64,000 nt of DNA from positions 1 through 64,000 of the forward strand of contig CAYHOB010000006.1 of assembly GCA_964358165.1 (NCBI GenBank). Direction: 5' to 3'. The position numbers were made by a program, and so were the translations under genes. Below the pieces are notes generated by a model. That model was not told the origin of the DNA, did not search any database, and saw only the letters and a list, made by a program, of their open reading frames with translations. This stretch comes from Aquirufa sp038041145. Its GTDB lineage: Bacteria; Bacteroidota; Bacteroidia; Cytophagales; Spirosomataceae. This document shows, one piece after another, positions 26,567 through 34,629 of the stretch (the stretch's first letter is position 1; every line of letters starts with the position of its first letter).

Positions 26567-28234
26567 ATGAAAAACATACGTGCTTGGATCTTATTTCTTT
26601 TCGCAGGGCTATTATTGCTCCTGGCAAGTCCGTATATACTTGTTCGTTGGGATTTAAGCGAAGAAAAGAAGTTCACCCTAAGCGAATCCACCCTTGCTAC
26701 CTTGCAAGCTTTAGATGGTCCTATTCGCATCAAAGTCTATTTAGCCGGCAGTGATCTCCCTGGCGGCTTTAAGCGCCTTCAAAAAGCGAGCTATGCCATC
26801 TTGCAAGACCTCCAACGAAACAGTCCCCAAACGATTAGCATCGAGACGGTCGATATCTACCAGGCATACCCCAATTCAGACGAACGAGAAAAACAAATTT
26901 TCGTGCTTGATTCCTTGGGATTACCCCCAACGAATTTGGTCAATAATGAAGGGGGAAAACAAGTCCAACAGATGGTCTTCCCTGGTTTGGTTATTGAGAA
27001 GGGAAATAAAAAGACGGGAGTCTTACTATTGAAAGGGAATCAATTGGCTTCCCCGCAAGAAGTATTAAACCAGTCGGTGGAAGGCCTCGAATATGAGATC
27101 ATGCAAGGGATTCAAAGCCTGACGCAAACGGAACGTAAAAAAATCGGATTCTTCTTGGATCACAGTCGGGTCCCAGCAATTAAGCAAATGGGGTTAATTG
27201 CATCGCTAAGAAAAAGCTACGATTTATATCCTGTCGACTTGAGTGCCTCATCGACTTTGGATGGTCTGGATGCCATCTGTGTCATACAGCCGGATCGCAC
27301 ATTTAGTCAGTCCGATCAATATAAAATCGACCAATTTTTAGTCAAGGGCGGTAAGGGAATTTTCTTTTTAGAGGGCGTTCGCGTGGATACGATACAAGGG
27401 CAAGGCTTGGTAAGTTCGGTGATGGATGTGGGATTAGAGGAACTGTTGTATCGCTATGGAGTAAGGTTGAATGCCAACTGGGTAAAGGATGCTCAATTGA
27501 GTGGCATGATCCCCTTGGAGGTGGGTAATTTTGGAGATAAGGCCAATTTACAATTAATGCCTTGGCCAGCATTCCCCTTGTTAACAGGAAATCCCGCTTC
27601 GGTCATTACGAAGAATTTAGATGCGATCTATGGTAAATTTGTATCAAGCATAGATACCGTATCTGGAAGCAGCGGTTTAAAGAAAACACCCTTATTAGTA
27701 ACGAGTTCTTATACCCAGGCACAGAAGGCTCCTGCAACCCTACCCTTTGCGTCAACGGGCAAAGAATTTAATCCGGCGCAATATAAATCAGGTCCTCAGG
27801 TCATATCCTATTTATTGGAGGGTCCATTTCAATCCATCTTTGCGAATCGGCCATTGCAGCAGGACAGTTTGGCGAAAGGCTTTGTGGCGAGAGGCCAGCA
27901 AGCTGGGGCATTGATTGTAGTGGGAGATGGCGATTTGGCATTGAATGGAATCGATCCGAATACGAAGGGGCCGACGCCCTTGGGCTTTGATCCATTTGCG
28001 AAGCATACCTATGCGAATCGGGATTTTATTTTGAATGCATTTCATTATTTATTGGATGACCAAAAGGCCTTATTGGCTCGTAATAAAAACATCTTATTGA
28101 GACCTTTGGACAAGGCCAAAGTACAGGAAGGCCGAAGCTTTTACCAACTCTTGAATGTTGTGGTTCCGGTCGCTTTTGGTATACTTATCAGTCTTTTGGT
28201 AATTCTTTACCGCAAGCACAAATACGGAGCTTAA
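26567..28234 (+). CDS. gldG: Gliding-associated ABC component GldG
   Basis: A 555-residue protein of the GldG family, the proposed substrate-binding-like partner of the GldA-GldF ABC transporter needed for gliding motility in Flavobacterium. An N-terminal membrane span (about 7-25) is followed by WDLSEEKKFTLSESTLATLQAL, the family signature. A large extracytoplasmic domain of the ABC_transp_aux type follows, and a C-terminal span is at about 530-550 (VVVPVAFGILISLLVILY). In many Bacteroidota the order is gldF-gldG-dnaN. Here dnaN follows but no gldF precedes, so the permease must be elsewhere or lost. Confidence 0.88.
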   Translation: MKNIRAWILFLFAGLLLLLASPYILVRWDLSEEKKFTLSESTLATLQALDGPIRIKVYLAGSDLPGGFKRLQKASYAILQDLQRNSPQTISIETVDIYQAYPNSDEREKQIFVLDSLGLPPTNLVNNEGGKQVQQMVFPGLVIEKGNKKTGVLLLKGNQLASPQEVLNQSVEGLEYEIMQGIQSLTQTERKKIGFFLDHSRVPAIKQMGLIASLRKSYDLYPVDLSASSTLDGLDAICVIQPDRTFSQSDQYKIDQFLVKGGKGIFFLEGVRVDTIQGQGLVSSVMDVGLEELLYRYGVRLNANWVKDAQLSGMIPLEVGNFGDKANLQLMPWPAFPLLTGNPASVITKNLDAIYGKFVSSIDTVSGSSGLKKTPLLVTSSYTQAQKAPATLPFASTGKEFNPAQYKSGPQVISYLLEGPFQSIFANRPLQQDSLAKGFVARGQQAGALIVVGDGDLALNGIDPNTKGPTPLGFDPFAKHTYANRDFILNAFHYLLDDQKALLARNKNILLRPLDKAKVQEGRSFYQLLNVVVPVAFGILISLLVILYRKHKYGA

Positions 28235-28238
28235 ACGC

Positions 28239-28283
28239 TTGGCTTTGTAGCCAAATTGAATTAACTTCAAGGTCTGAATTCAA
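28239..28283 (+). other. Two small inverted repeats between gldG and dnaN
   Basis: TTGGCT-ttgt-AGCCAA (28239-28254) follows the gldG stop closely but has no T-run. TTGAATT and AATTCAA (28256-28262, 28277-28283) follow. They could weakly terminate gldG or structure the dnaN leader. Confidence 0.35.
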
Positions 28284-28305
28284 CAATAATCCATAATTAA
28301 AAGCA

Positions 28306-29430
28306 ATGAAATTTTTAGTAGCCTCTAACGTCTTATTGAAGCAGCTATCGGCCATTAATGGTGTGGTGGCAAGCAATCCGATCATTCCTATTTTGGAAAA
28401 CATCTTAGTGGAATTGGAGGGGAACAAATTGATATTGACGGCATCTGATTTGCAAACGGTGATGACAACAACCTTGGAGGTTGAGGGCTTTGAAAACGGC
28501 TCTATTGCATTGCCAGCGCGATTATTATTGGAGACACTTCGTAGCTTACCCGAGCAACCGGTAACAATTGGTGCGGATCAGGGGACCTTTGGCGCGGAAA
28601 TTGCGACTCAAAACGGTCGGTTTAAGTTGAGCGGTGAGAACCCAATCGACTTCCCTCGCATTCCCGAGGTAGCTAAGAATCAAACGATTTCATTATCGGC
28701 CTTAACCCTAGGTGAGGCCATTGCGAATACATTATTAGCCGTTTCGAATGATGATATGCGTCCGGCGATGACGGGTGTATTGATCCAAATGATGGGCGAT
28801 CATACAAATTTTGTGGCGACAGACGGACATCGTTTGGTACGTTACCGCAGAACAGATTTAAAGACAGAGGGTAGCAGTTCATTGATCTTACCAAAGAAAG
28901 CATTGTCTTTGTTGAAGTCGACATTACCAGCCGATGAAACATCGGTTACGGTGGAATTCAGTTCATCGAATGCCTTCTTTAGTTTCCAAAGCTTCCAGTT
29001 GATTTGTCGGATCATCGATGAGCGTTTCCCCGAATATGAGAATGCAATTCCGAAGGAAAACAATGAGATCTTAACGATTAATCGGTTGGAATTCTTGAGT
29101 TCAGTGAAGCGTATCTCGATTTATTCAAATAAGACAACCCATCAAATTCGTTTAAAATTATCGGCTAATAAGTTGACCCTTTCGGCGGAAGATTTGGATT
29201 ACTCGAATGAGGCGAATGAGGCATTGACTTGTGATTATTCGGGCAAGGACATGGAGATTGGATTCAATGCGAAATTGATCTCTGAATTATTGAGCAATTT
29301 ATCATCGAAGTTTGTGGACATCAAATTGAGTGAGCCAAACAAGGCGGGCTTAATCATCCCATCGGATCAAGATGAGGCGGAAGATATATTGTTGTTGGTG
29401 ATGCCGGTGATGCTTAATTCGTACAACTAA
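28306..29430 (+). CDS. dnaN: DNA polymerase III beta subunit (sliding clamp)
   Basis: Ring-shaped processivity factor that tethers polymerase III to DNA. It has 374 residues in three clamp domains (about 1-120, 125-245, 250-374). Recognised segments are SNPIIPILENILVEL, RFKLSGENPIDFPRIPE, ATDGHRLVRYRRTD and ICRIIDERFPEYENAIPKE. The C-terminus ends LLLVMPVMLNSYN; clamps typically end in an M-P-M/V-R/L type segment. The TAA stop codon begins a heptad array. Its position after gldG instead of after dnaA is common in this phylum. Confidence 0.96.
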   Translation: MKFLVASNVLLKQLSAINGVVASNPIIPILENILVELEGNKLILTASDLQTVMTTTLEVEGFENGSIALPARLLLETLRSLPEQPVTIGADQGTFGAEIATQNGRFKLSGENPIDFPRIPEVAKNQTISLSALTLGEAIANTLLAVSNDDMRPAMTGVLIQMMGDHTNFVATDGHRLVRYRRTDLKTEGSSSLILPKKALSLLKSTLPADETSVTVEFSSSNAFFSFQSFQLICRIIDERFPEYENAIPKENNEILTINRLEFLSSVKRISIYSNKTTHQIRLKLSANKLTLSAEDLDYSNEANEALTCDYSGKDMEIGFNAKLISELLSNLSSKFVDIKLSEPNKAGLIIPSDQDEAEDILLLVMPVMLNSYN

Positions 29431-29541
29431 GAGGTAAGAGTTAAGAGGTAAGAGGTAAGAATTAAGAATTAAGAATTAAGAATTAAGAGTTAAGTAATTA
29501 ATAAAAAAATAGCGACTCGTGACTAGCGACTAGCGACTATA
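29428..29541. repeat. Heptameric repeat array between dnaN and the thioredoxin gene
   Basis: The TAA stop of dnaN is the first triplet of the array, which runs TAAGAGG, TAAGAGT, TAAGAGG and then TTAAGAA units. A short A-rich gap follows, then GACTCGT/GACTAGC heptads up to 5 bases before the ATG at 29546. Confidence 0.85.
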
Positions 29542-29545
29542 AACC

Positions 29546-29962
29546 ATGAAAAAGCTACTAAGTTTATTGTTCCTTATCCTATTCACTTTACCAGCAATGG
29601 CGGAGGGTGATGGTGTTAATTTCTTTGAAGGAAGTTTTCGTCAGGCATTGGCAAAGGCGAAGAAGGAGAAGAAAATGGTCATGTTGGATGCCTATACATC
29701 TTGGTGTGGCCCCTGCAAGGTTTTGAAGAATAAAGTATTCCCAAACAAAGAATTGGGGGCTTACATCAACGAGCATTTCGTATCCATTGGAGTAGATATG
29801 GAAGCTGGCGAAGGACCTGCTTTGGCAAACATGTACCCGATCGAAGGCTACCCGACCATCTTGTTTTTAGATGCATCTGGTAAGATCAAAAAGAAGGTAT
29901 TGGGCTTGCCACAAGGCGGCGCGAAGGAGTTGCTTGGAGTTGCGAAAGGAATTAAGAATTAG
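29546..29962 (+). CDS. Periplasmic thioredoxin-like protein
   Basis: A 138-residue protein with a signal peptide (about 1-19, ending AMA), then a thioredoxin fold. The redox motif is CGPC at residues 54-57 in YTSWCGPCKVLKN. The cis-Pro segment is IEGYPTILFLD near 100. It resembles DsbD C-terminal or thioredoxin_7-type domains that reduce exported proteins. No partner gene is adjacent. It lies between two repeat arrays. Confidence 0.87.
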   Translation: MKKLLSLLFLILFTLPAMAEGDGVNFFEGSFRQALAKAKKEKKMVMLDAYTSWCGPCKVLKNKVFPNKELGAYINEHFVSIGVDMEAGEGPALANMYPIEGYPTILFLDASGKIKKKVLGLPQGGAKELLGVAKGIKN

Positions 29963-30020
29963 GAGTTAAGAGGAAAGAGTTAAGAGGTAAGAGGTAAGAG
30001 GTAAGAACTAAGAGTTATAA
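29960..30020. repeat. Heptameric repeats directly after the thioredoxin gene
   Basis: The TAG stop codon begins a variant unit TAGGAGT, followed by TAAGAGG, AAAGAGT, TAAGAGG (several) and TAAGAAC. It separates the gene from its own terminator hairpin at 30024. Confidence 0.8.
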
Positions 30021-30023
30021 ATG

Positions 30024-30048
30024 GCCTGGGAAATTTTCCCGGGCTTTT
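30024..30048 (+). terminator. Terminator hairpin after the thioredoxin gene
   Basis: GCCTGGGAAA and TTTCCCGGGC (30024-30044) form a stem with one G-T pair around a very small centre, followed by TTTT. It lies about 60 bases past the stop codon because a repeat array lies between. Confidence 0.7.
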
Positions 30049-30057
30049 CCATTTATA

Positions 30058-30181
30058 TAGTTAAGAATTAAGAGGTAAGAGGTAAGAATTAAGGTTGTAT
30101 TCATTTATTCCTATCAATCATCAGATTCAAGAAGTATCTGGGCCTAATTCTTAACTCTTACCTCTTACCTCTTAACTCTTA
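30058..30181. repeat. Oppositely oriented heptads between convergent genes
   Basis: A plus-oriented array (TTAAGAA, TTAAGAG, GTAAGAG) spans about 30058-30094. Minus-oriented copies (CTTAACT, CTTACCT) span about 30145-30181. On the minus strand the latter begin with the TAA stop of terC. The two sets could form a long imperfect hairpin. Bases 30095-30144 hold nothing recognisable. Confidence 0.8.
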
Positions 30182-30991
30182 AATAATCCCCTCCTCTTCC
30201 GCCTGATCTTTCAAATCGCGGATTTCCACCGGTTTTTTCGAGCGTTTGCGCATTTGGATGTTGAGAAATTCTACGAACAATGAGAATGCAATAGAGAAGT
30301 ACAAATAGCCTTTCGGGATTTGGCCTATGCTATTATCTAAAATACTTAATTCTGAATCGTGGCTGGCTTCAGCGATTAGCATAAAACCAATCATAATTAA
30401 GAAGGAAAGGCCTAATACCTGCAAGGAAGGGTGGTTGTTGACAAATCGACCAACAGGTCCCGAGAAACCCATCATGATGACCGCAGAAGCAACCACCGCA
30501 ATGATCATCACACCCATGTTATCTGAAAGTCCGATGGCCGTCAAAATGGAGTCAATGGAAAAAACTAGATTAATCAATGCGATTTGCGTGACCACTTTGG
30601 CAATACTATTCACCGTTTTCCCGGATTGAGCGATGTGCTCCTCCACCCCTTCCAGCTTCATAAATATTTCATTGGTCGCCTTATAGAGCAAGAAAAGTCC
30701 ACCAATAAACAAGATGATGGATTGTCCGCTCGGTGCAATTGTAAGAAAGCCCCAGTCCAAATGCGCAAAGGGTTTTTGCAAGGAAATTAGAACCGAGATC
30801 CCGAATAAAAGAATGACACGAAAGATCATGGCTAAGAGAAGACCGATGTTACGCGCCTTGGCTTGATCCTCTTTGGGTAAACGAGAGGCCGTGATGGAGA
30901 TGAAGATGATGTTATCGATTCCTAAAACGATCTCCAAAAAGGTTAATGTCAATAAACTGACTAAATTATCTAAGCTAAAAAGTGATTCCAT
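30179..30991 (-). CDS. TerC family integral membrane protein
   Basis: A 270-residue protein with about seven to eight membrane spans. The family motifs are LEIVLGIDNIIFIS (about 20-33) and NLVFSIDSILTAIGLSDN (about 137-154), each with a membrane aspartate probably involved in metal binding. Members have been linked to manganese export and metal loading of exported enzymes (Alx, MeeF/MeeY) and to tellurite resistance. No ter operon partners are present, so a metal-ion role is more likely. The start at 30991 is used because the longer frame adds a non-homologous leader. Confidence 0.87.
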   Translation of the reverse strand: MESLFSLDNLVSLLTLTFLEIVLGIDNIIFISITASRLPKEDQAKARNIGLLLAMIFRVILLFGISVLISLQKPFAHLDWGFLTIAPSGQSIILFIGGLFLLYKATNEIFMKLEGVEEHIAQSGKTVNSIAKVVTQIALINLVFSIDSILTAIGLSDNMGVMIIAVVASAVIMMGFSGPVGRFVNNHPSLQVLGLSFLIMIGFMLIAEASHDSELSILDNSIGQIPKGYLYFSIAFSLFVEFLNIQMRKRSKKPVEIRDLKDQAEEEGII

Positions 30992-31089
30992 ACAAAAAAA
31001 TATTGAGCCGTAAAGATGGTGTGTTTCAGGCAGATAATCAATCAAAAGTGCTTTTAGATGAAAAATTATCAACTTTTTTTCAATCCCGA

Positions 31090-31121
31090 TTTGCATAAAA
31101 AAAATAAAAAGCAGATATTTG
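31090..31121 (+). promoter_or_regulatory. Possible promoter for tRNA-Val
   Basis: TTTG (31090-31093) and TATTTG (31116-31121) are separated by 22 bases and lie about 20 bases before the tRNA. The -7 box is a shortened form of TAnnTTTG. Confidence 0.42.
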
Positions 31122-31141
31122 CAAACCGATTCACACGGAAT

Positions 31142-31216
31142 GGTCCTATAGCTCAGCTGGTTCAGAGCACCTGCCTTACAAGCAGGGGGTCCTAGGTTCG
31201 AATCCTAGTGGGACCA
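31142..31216 (+). tRNA. tRNA-Val (anticodon TAC)
   Basis: A full cloverleaf is visible. The acceptor GGTCCTA pairs with TGGGACC. The D-arm has GCTC-AGCTGGTTCA-GAGC, and the anticodon arm is CCTGC-CTTACAA-GCAGG with TAC at the anticodon. The T-arm is CTAGG-TTCGAAT-CCTAG. CCA is not encoded; the discriminator is A (31216). The 3' end is the integration site of the island that follows. Confidence 0.96.
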
Positions 31217-31281
31217 CAGAAACCACCTCAAACGAGGTGGTTTTTTTATTTTACGGCAGTCATAGCAAAGTGGGTAGCACG
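31205..31281 (+). repeat. Left direct repeat (attL-like) at the tRNA-Val 3' end
   Basis: This 77-bp segment covers the last 12 bases of tRNA-Val, its terminator and a stretch ending GTGGGTAGCACG. It recurs at 35888-35965 with one mismatch in the tRNA part, two mismatches near 31261 and one extra T in the T-run. The copies are in direct orientation, as expected for attachment sites of a tRNA-targeting integrated element. Confidence 0.85.
31221..31247 (+). terminator. Terminator of tRNA-Val
   Basis: AACCACCTC (31221-31229) and GAGGTGGTT (31234-31242) pair perfectly around AAAC, followed by a T-run. The same hairpin is present in the right direct repeat. Confidence 0.88.
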
Positions 31282-31464
31282 TGAAGTGATTTTTGACAGC
31301 AATATGTTTAAAATTAAACAAAAATTACAAGTCAAAACAAAAACTCGACTACGTTAATATGAAATTTCGTATCATTTTTTAATAAAAAATACCACATTAG
31401 GTTTAAATGAATTAAATTAATTTCTAATTGCTTGATACTATTAATCAAATTAATCAACAATAAA

Positions 31465-32178
31465 ATGATCAATTTAATTTTTTACATTTTAATTTCTCCA
31501 CTCATAATCATATTGATAAGATTAATATGGAATATAATTTCTCCTTCAATCAACAGTTCAGTTGAGAATATCTTTCCTGAAAAAACGGGATACTTCGAAG
31601 AGTCTGAAATTAGATTTAAGGATATTATTTGGAATCATAATATTTTTTCATTGACCTATATGGTCGCTTATGGGTATGTTAGATGTAGAATTATAGAAAA
31701 AGATGGATCTACTTTTCGTACAGTTTATGTAATAATTGATAGTGGCGTAAAAAATCTATTAACCAAAAAATTCAAGGATTATATGGAAAAATATGAAATA
31801 ACAAATAATAAATTTTATGATTTACTTCCCTTTATTTTAGAAAACTGTAGACCATACAGGTTTAAATCAAAATTAAGTGACAAGGAATATAAATATCATT
31901 TAGGCCAAAAAATTAGTTTAGAATTACACGATTTTCAGCACAAAGAGAATATTTCAGAGGAATTAATTGAAATCAAAAAATTACTAGATAATAATTCCAA
32001 AATAAGATGGAATTTTGCTTTTATTAAACGAGAATATAGGTATGAATATCAAAAAATGATTACAAAAAATTGGGCGCATCAAACAGAATTAATCCCAGAG
32101 AAATGGTTTTATGTTAAATATTCAGATGATTGGAATAAAATAAGAGATGAGCAAATCTTTTATAACATAACAAATTAA
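31465..32178 (+). CDS. Unrecognised membrane-anchored protein, island gene
   Basis: A 237-residue protein I do not recognise. The N-terminus is one strongly hydrophobic segment (about 2-22, IFYILISPLIIILIRLIW). The rest is a charged, Lys/Asn/Ile-rich soluble domain with many aromatic residues and no clear motif. I place the start at the ATG 31465; an upstream TTG frame adds 11 residues. Its base composition is very AT-rich, unlike the housekeeping genes, which fits horizontal transfer. It is the first gene after the left direct repeat. Confidence 0.6.
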   Translation: MINLIFYILISPLIIILIRLIWNIISPSINSSVENIFPEKTGYFEESEIRFKDIIWNHNIFSLTYMVAYGYVRCRIIEKDGSTFRTVYVIIDSGVKNLLTKKFKDYMEKYEITNNKFYDLLPFILENCRPYRFKSKLSDKEYKYHLGQKISLELHDFQHKENISEELIEIKKLLDNNSKIRWNFAFIKREYRYEYQKMITKNWAHQTELIPEKWFYVKYSDDWNKIRDEQIFYNITN

Positions 32179-32288
32179 TATTCTTATTTAAGCATTACTG
32201 TAATTCAAACAATTAAAGTGTTATTGCCAACTTTATATCAATTTGACAAAAAGATAAATATTCAATCAAGATTTTAATGATAGTATAG

Positions 32289-32831
32289 GTGGAAGACTCA
32301 AGTGTTTTTGATAGATATTATAACCCTTTTGATGTAAAGGCTGGTATCGATTTGAAACCTGACTTTAAGCCAGATCCCCATTATCTCCAACTGAAATCTT
32401 TTTGTGACGAGGCCGTTTTTAGAATATGTGCTAAGTCACCTTTAGTATATAACCTATCTGAAATCAACAATTTTATAGAAGAGTATGAATTCCTATTTGA
32501 TGAAACGGAGGTTTGGATCATATTATACTCTAGATTCGATTGCTTTAGTTACCTATATCTAGAATTATGTGAACACAAAGTTTTCATAGAAGAATACGGA
32601 AAATATTGTGAAAAGGCCACTGCCGAAATCAATTTAAAACAAGTTGAAAAGTGGATTGAAGAACATCAATGGTTATACAATCACATTAATGACAAATTAG
32701 ATTATCATAAAGATTGTGAATGTAATATAGAAGAGATTATGAAAATCAGTAATTCAGATGTTCACGTATATAAAGTTGAATTGTTAAAACACTTTCAATT
32801 TCTTAATACATTTAACAATTTAAAAAGGTAA
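32289..32831 (+). CDS. Unrecognised cytoplasmic protein, island gene
   Basis: A 180-residue protein, acidic and rich in Tyr, Phe, Glu and Cys (for example FDCFSYLYLELCEHK and HKDCECNIEE). No signal peptide or membrane segment is seen. The start is GTG at 32289, with no better ATG in frame before the conserved-looking part. Its 3' end overlaps the 3' end of the convergent PLD gene by 12 bases. No family is recognised; Cys/His clusters could bind metal, which is speculation. Confidence 0.5.
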   Translation: MEDSSVFDRYYNPFDVKAGIDLKPDFKPDPHYLQLKSFCDEAVFRICAKSPLVYNLSEINNFIEEYEFLFDETEVWIILYSRFDCFSYLYLELCEHKVFIEEYGKYCEKATAEINLKQVEKWIEEHQWLYNHINDKLDYHKDCECNIEEIMKISNSDVHVYKVELLKHFQFLNTFNNLKR

Positions 32832-33737
32832 TGTGTCTAATTCATCATAGGTGAAAAAATGAGGTTCAATTTCCAAAGAAGCAAAATATCCAAGATTAGA
32901 ACGTGTATTAGAATTTATTTCTCCAATAAGCTTATAAGTATTTTTCCCCTCTGCAATTATGGTATTAACGAAAAACTTATAATAGGATTTGAAAATACTT
33001 ATATCCTTCTTTTCATTTGGCACCTCACATAGATATAAAAATAAAAATTCAGAAGCTTGACCAAAGTCTTTTTGCTTTAAAAGAACCTTGTGCTTCAAAA
33101 GTAATATATATTGATTAGGATAAGGAGAAAGGGTGATTGCTTCGTTAATTGACTCCAAAGCTGAAACTAAATCATTTTTTGTAAAATAATCCGAAGCCAA
33201 TTCATAATAAAAACCGGCTTCATTTTGTTTCTGAGTGACTTCTTCTACGTAGGTTATCGCCTTATCCCAATCCTCATCCTCATCCCTTATACCATATTTG
33301 TAGATTAATTTTTGATATTGATTATAAAAGCCATTTAACAAGATAAAATCATCATCGTCTTGTGTAATACTAATAGTCACATTCTCGTCGTTCTTTTTAG
33401 CATTATTAGACCAATTATAAGAACCGTTTATTAATACATTCCTGTCAATTAAACAGAATTTATTATGCATAATACCACCATCATCACCCTTATCAACTAA
33501 AAAGACTTTACCTCCTCTTGCCACTATTTTATTATAATATTCACTTTTAGTTCTGTTACTATCATCATTCAATAATAATAATTCAACTCCTAAGCCTTCA
33601 TTCAATTTTAAGATTAGTTCATTTAAAATTTCAACATCAGTAAGCCAAGGAACACAAATGAGAATTTCATTTTCAGCTTTACGAATTTGTAGAATTATGG
33701 ATTTTTGAATATCATAAAAAACACTTTTTACGATCAT
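32820..33737 (-). CDS. PLD-like nuclease domain protein with TPR repeats
   Basis: A 305-residue protein. Residues about 5-160 form a phospholipase D-like domain with a single HKD motif: His91, Lys93 and Asp98 in MHNKFCLIDRN, followed by GSYNWSNNA. Single-HKD proteins of this type act as dimers and are often nucleases (Nuc/BfiI-like). The C-terminal half (about 165-245) contains TPR-like helices such as YYELASDYFTKNDLVSALES. The family occurs in prokaryotic defence and mobile islands, so a defence role is a fair inference. No restriction or helicase partner is adjacent. Confidence 0.75.
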   Translation of the reverse strand: MIVKSVFYDIQKSIILQIRKAENEILICVPWLTDVEILNELILKLNEGLGVELLLLNDDSNRTKSEYYNKIVARGGKVFLVDKGDDGGIMHNKFCLIDRNVLINGSYNWSNNAKKNDENVTISITQDDDDFILLNGFYNQYQKLIYKYGIRDEDEDWDKAITYVEEVTQKQNEAGFYYELASDYFTKNDLVSALESINEAITLSPYPNQYILLLKHKVLLKQKDFGQASEFLFLYLCEVPNEKKDISIFKSYYKFFVNTIIAEGKNTYKLIGEINSNTRSNLGYFASLEIEPHFFTYDELDTLPF

Positions 33738-33801
33738 TGGTAGTAGTTTGAATTAACAATTAGTAAGATATGGTTATAAGCAAATTGATTTGGGAATAAT
33801 T

Positions 33802-34272
33802 TTAATCATATTTGAAATCTTGTTTCCTATCTTCCCAATAAAATTTTCTATAATATTTTTGTGTTTCAGAAATATTCACACCTCTCCCTTTGGGAGTAAT
33901 CGAATATACCTCTTTGGTGGTGAGCAAATTGCATTTTTCCAAAATGTCTTCGATTTTAACATTGAAAGTTTTAGTTCTATTATTTCTTATCATAAAACCT
34001 ATGAATGTTTCTCCGGGATTCCCATTTCGATCAGATAACCAATCTCTGTAATCGTTTAGCCTTATATCTAAATTTAAAATATTTTTAAATTCTTTTTTCA
34101 ATTCATCAAATTGTGAAATTTGATTGGAAACCTCCGACTTCCTCTTATTCTCTTTTAATGTCTCCTCTCGCCTTTTTTCTTGTTCAATTTTCAAATCATA
34201 TTGTTGACTATTGTGTCGAAAAAATAAAATTAAGGCCGCAAAAAATAAAAAAATAAAAAATAATACTTCCAC
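33802..34272 (-). CDS. Unrecognised membrane-anchored coiled-coil protein
   Basis: A 156-residue protein with a GTG start. The N-terminal membrane segment is at about 3-19 (VLFFIFLFFAALILFF). A highly charged helix follows (about 27-70, KIEQEKRREETLKENKRK), then a C-terminal domain (about 75-156) with EVYSITPKGRGV and a Tyr-rich tail. It resembles inner-membrane anchors with a cytoplasmic sensor or effector domain. It is 64 bases upstream of the PLD gene on the same strand, so they may be expressed together. Confidence 0.55.
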   Translation of the reverse strand: MEVLFFIFLFFAALILFFRHNSQQYDLKIEQEKRREETLKENKRKSEVSNQISQFDELKKEFKNILNLDIRLNDYRDWLSDRNGNPGETFIGFMIRNNRTKTFNVKIEDILEKCNLLTTKEVYSITPKGRGVNISETQKYYRKFYWEDRKQDFKYD

Positions 34273-34363
34273 GTGAAATTTGAATTAAGTTTTGAAATTT
34301 ACGAAACAATTTAATCAATAAACTTTGTAAGAATTGAATTTCAAAAATGTTAAAAATAATATT

Positions 34364-34546
34364 ATGAGAAATCTAGTTTTTATATTTCTAATACTAATTG
34401 GAATTGGATTGATTATTTCTGCAGATGATGTTCATACAGGTTCAACAAGAGAAAATGGTAGAATTGGATTGGATATGTTTTTCAAAGGTATTTTAATAAT
34501 TGGAGGAGCTTTTTTATTTTTAAGAATTTTCGGTTCTAGGAAATAA
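34364..34546 (+). CDS. Small two-span membrane protein, island gene
   Basis: A 60-residue protein with two hydrophobic segments (about 4-20 and 40-55) and a short loop DDVHTGSTRENGR. Start ATG at 34364. I do not recognise it. Small membrane proteins in islands can be toxins or immunity factors, but nothing here shows that. Confidence 0.5.
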   Translation: MRNLVFIFLILIGIGLIISADDVHTGSTRENGRIGLDMFFKGILIIGGAFLFLRIFGSRK

Positions 34547-34629
34547 TCCATATGAATGAAATTTGATACTGTAAGTGGCCCTAAATTTCAAACAGTTCAG
34601 AATTAGTGAAAATCCTATCTGATTAATTC

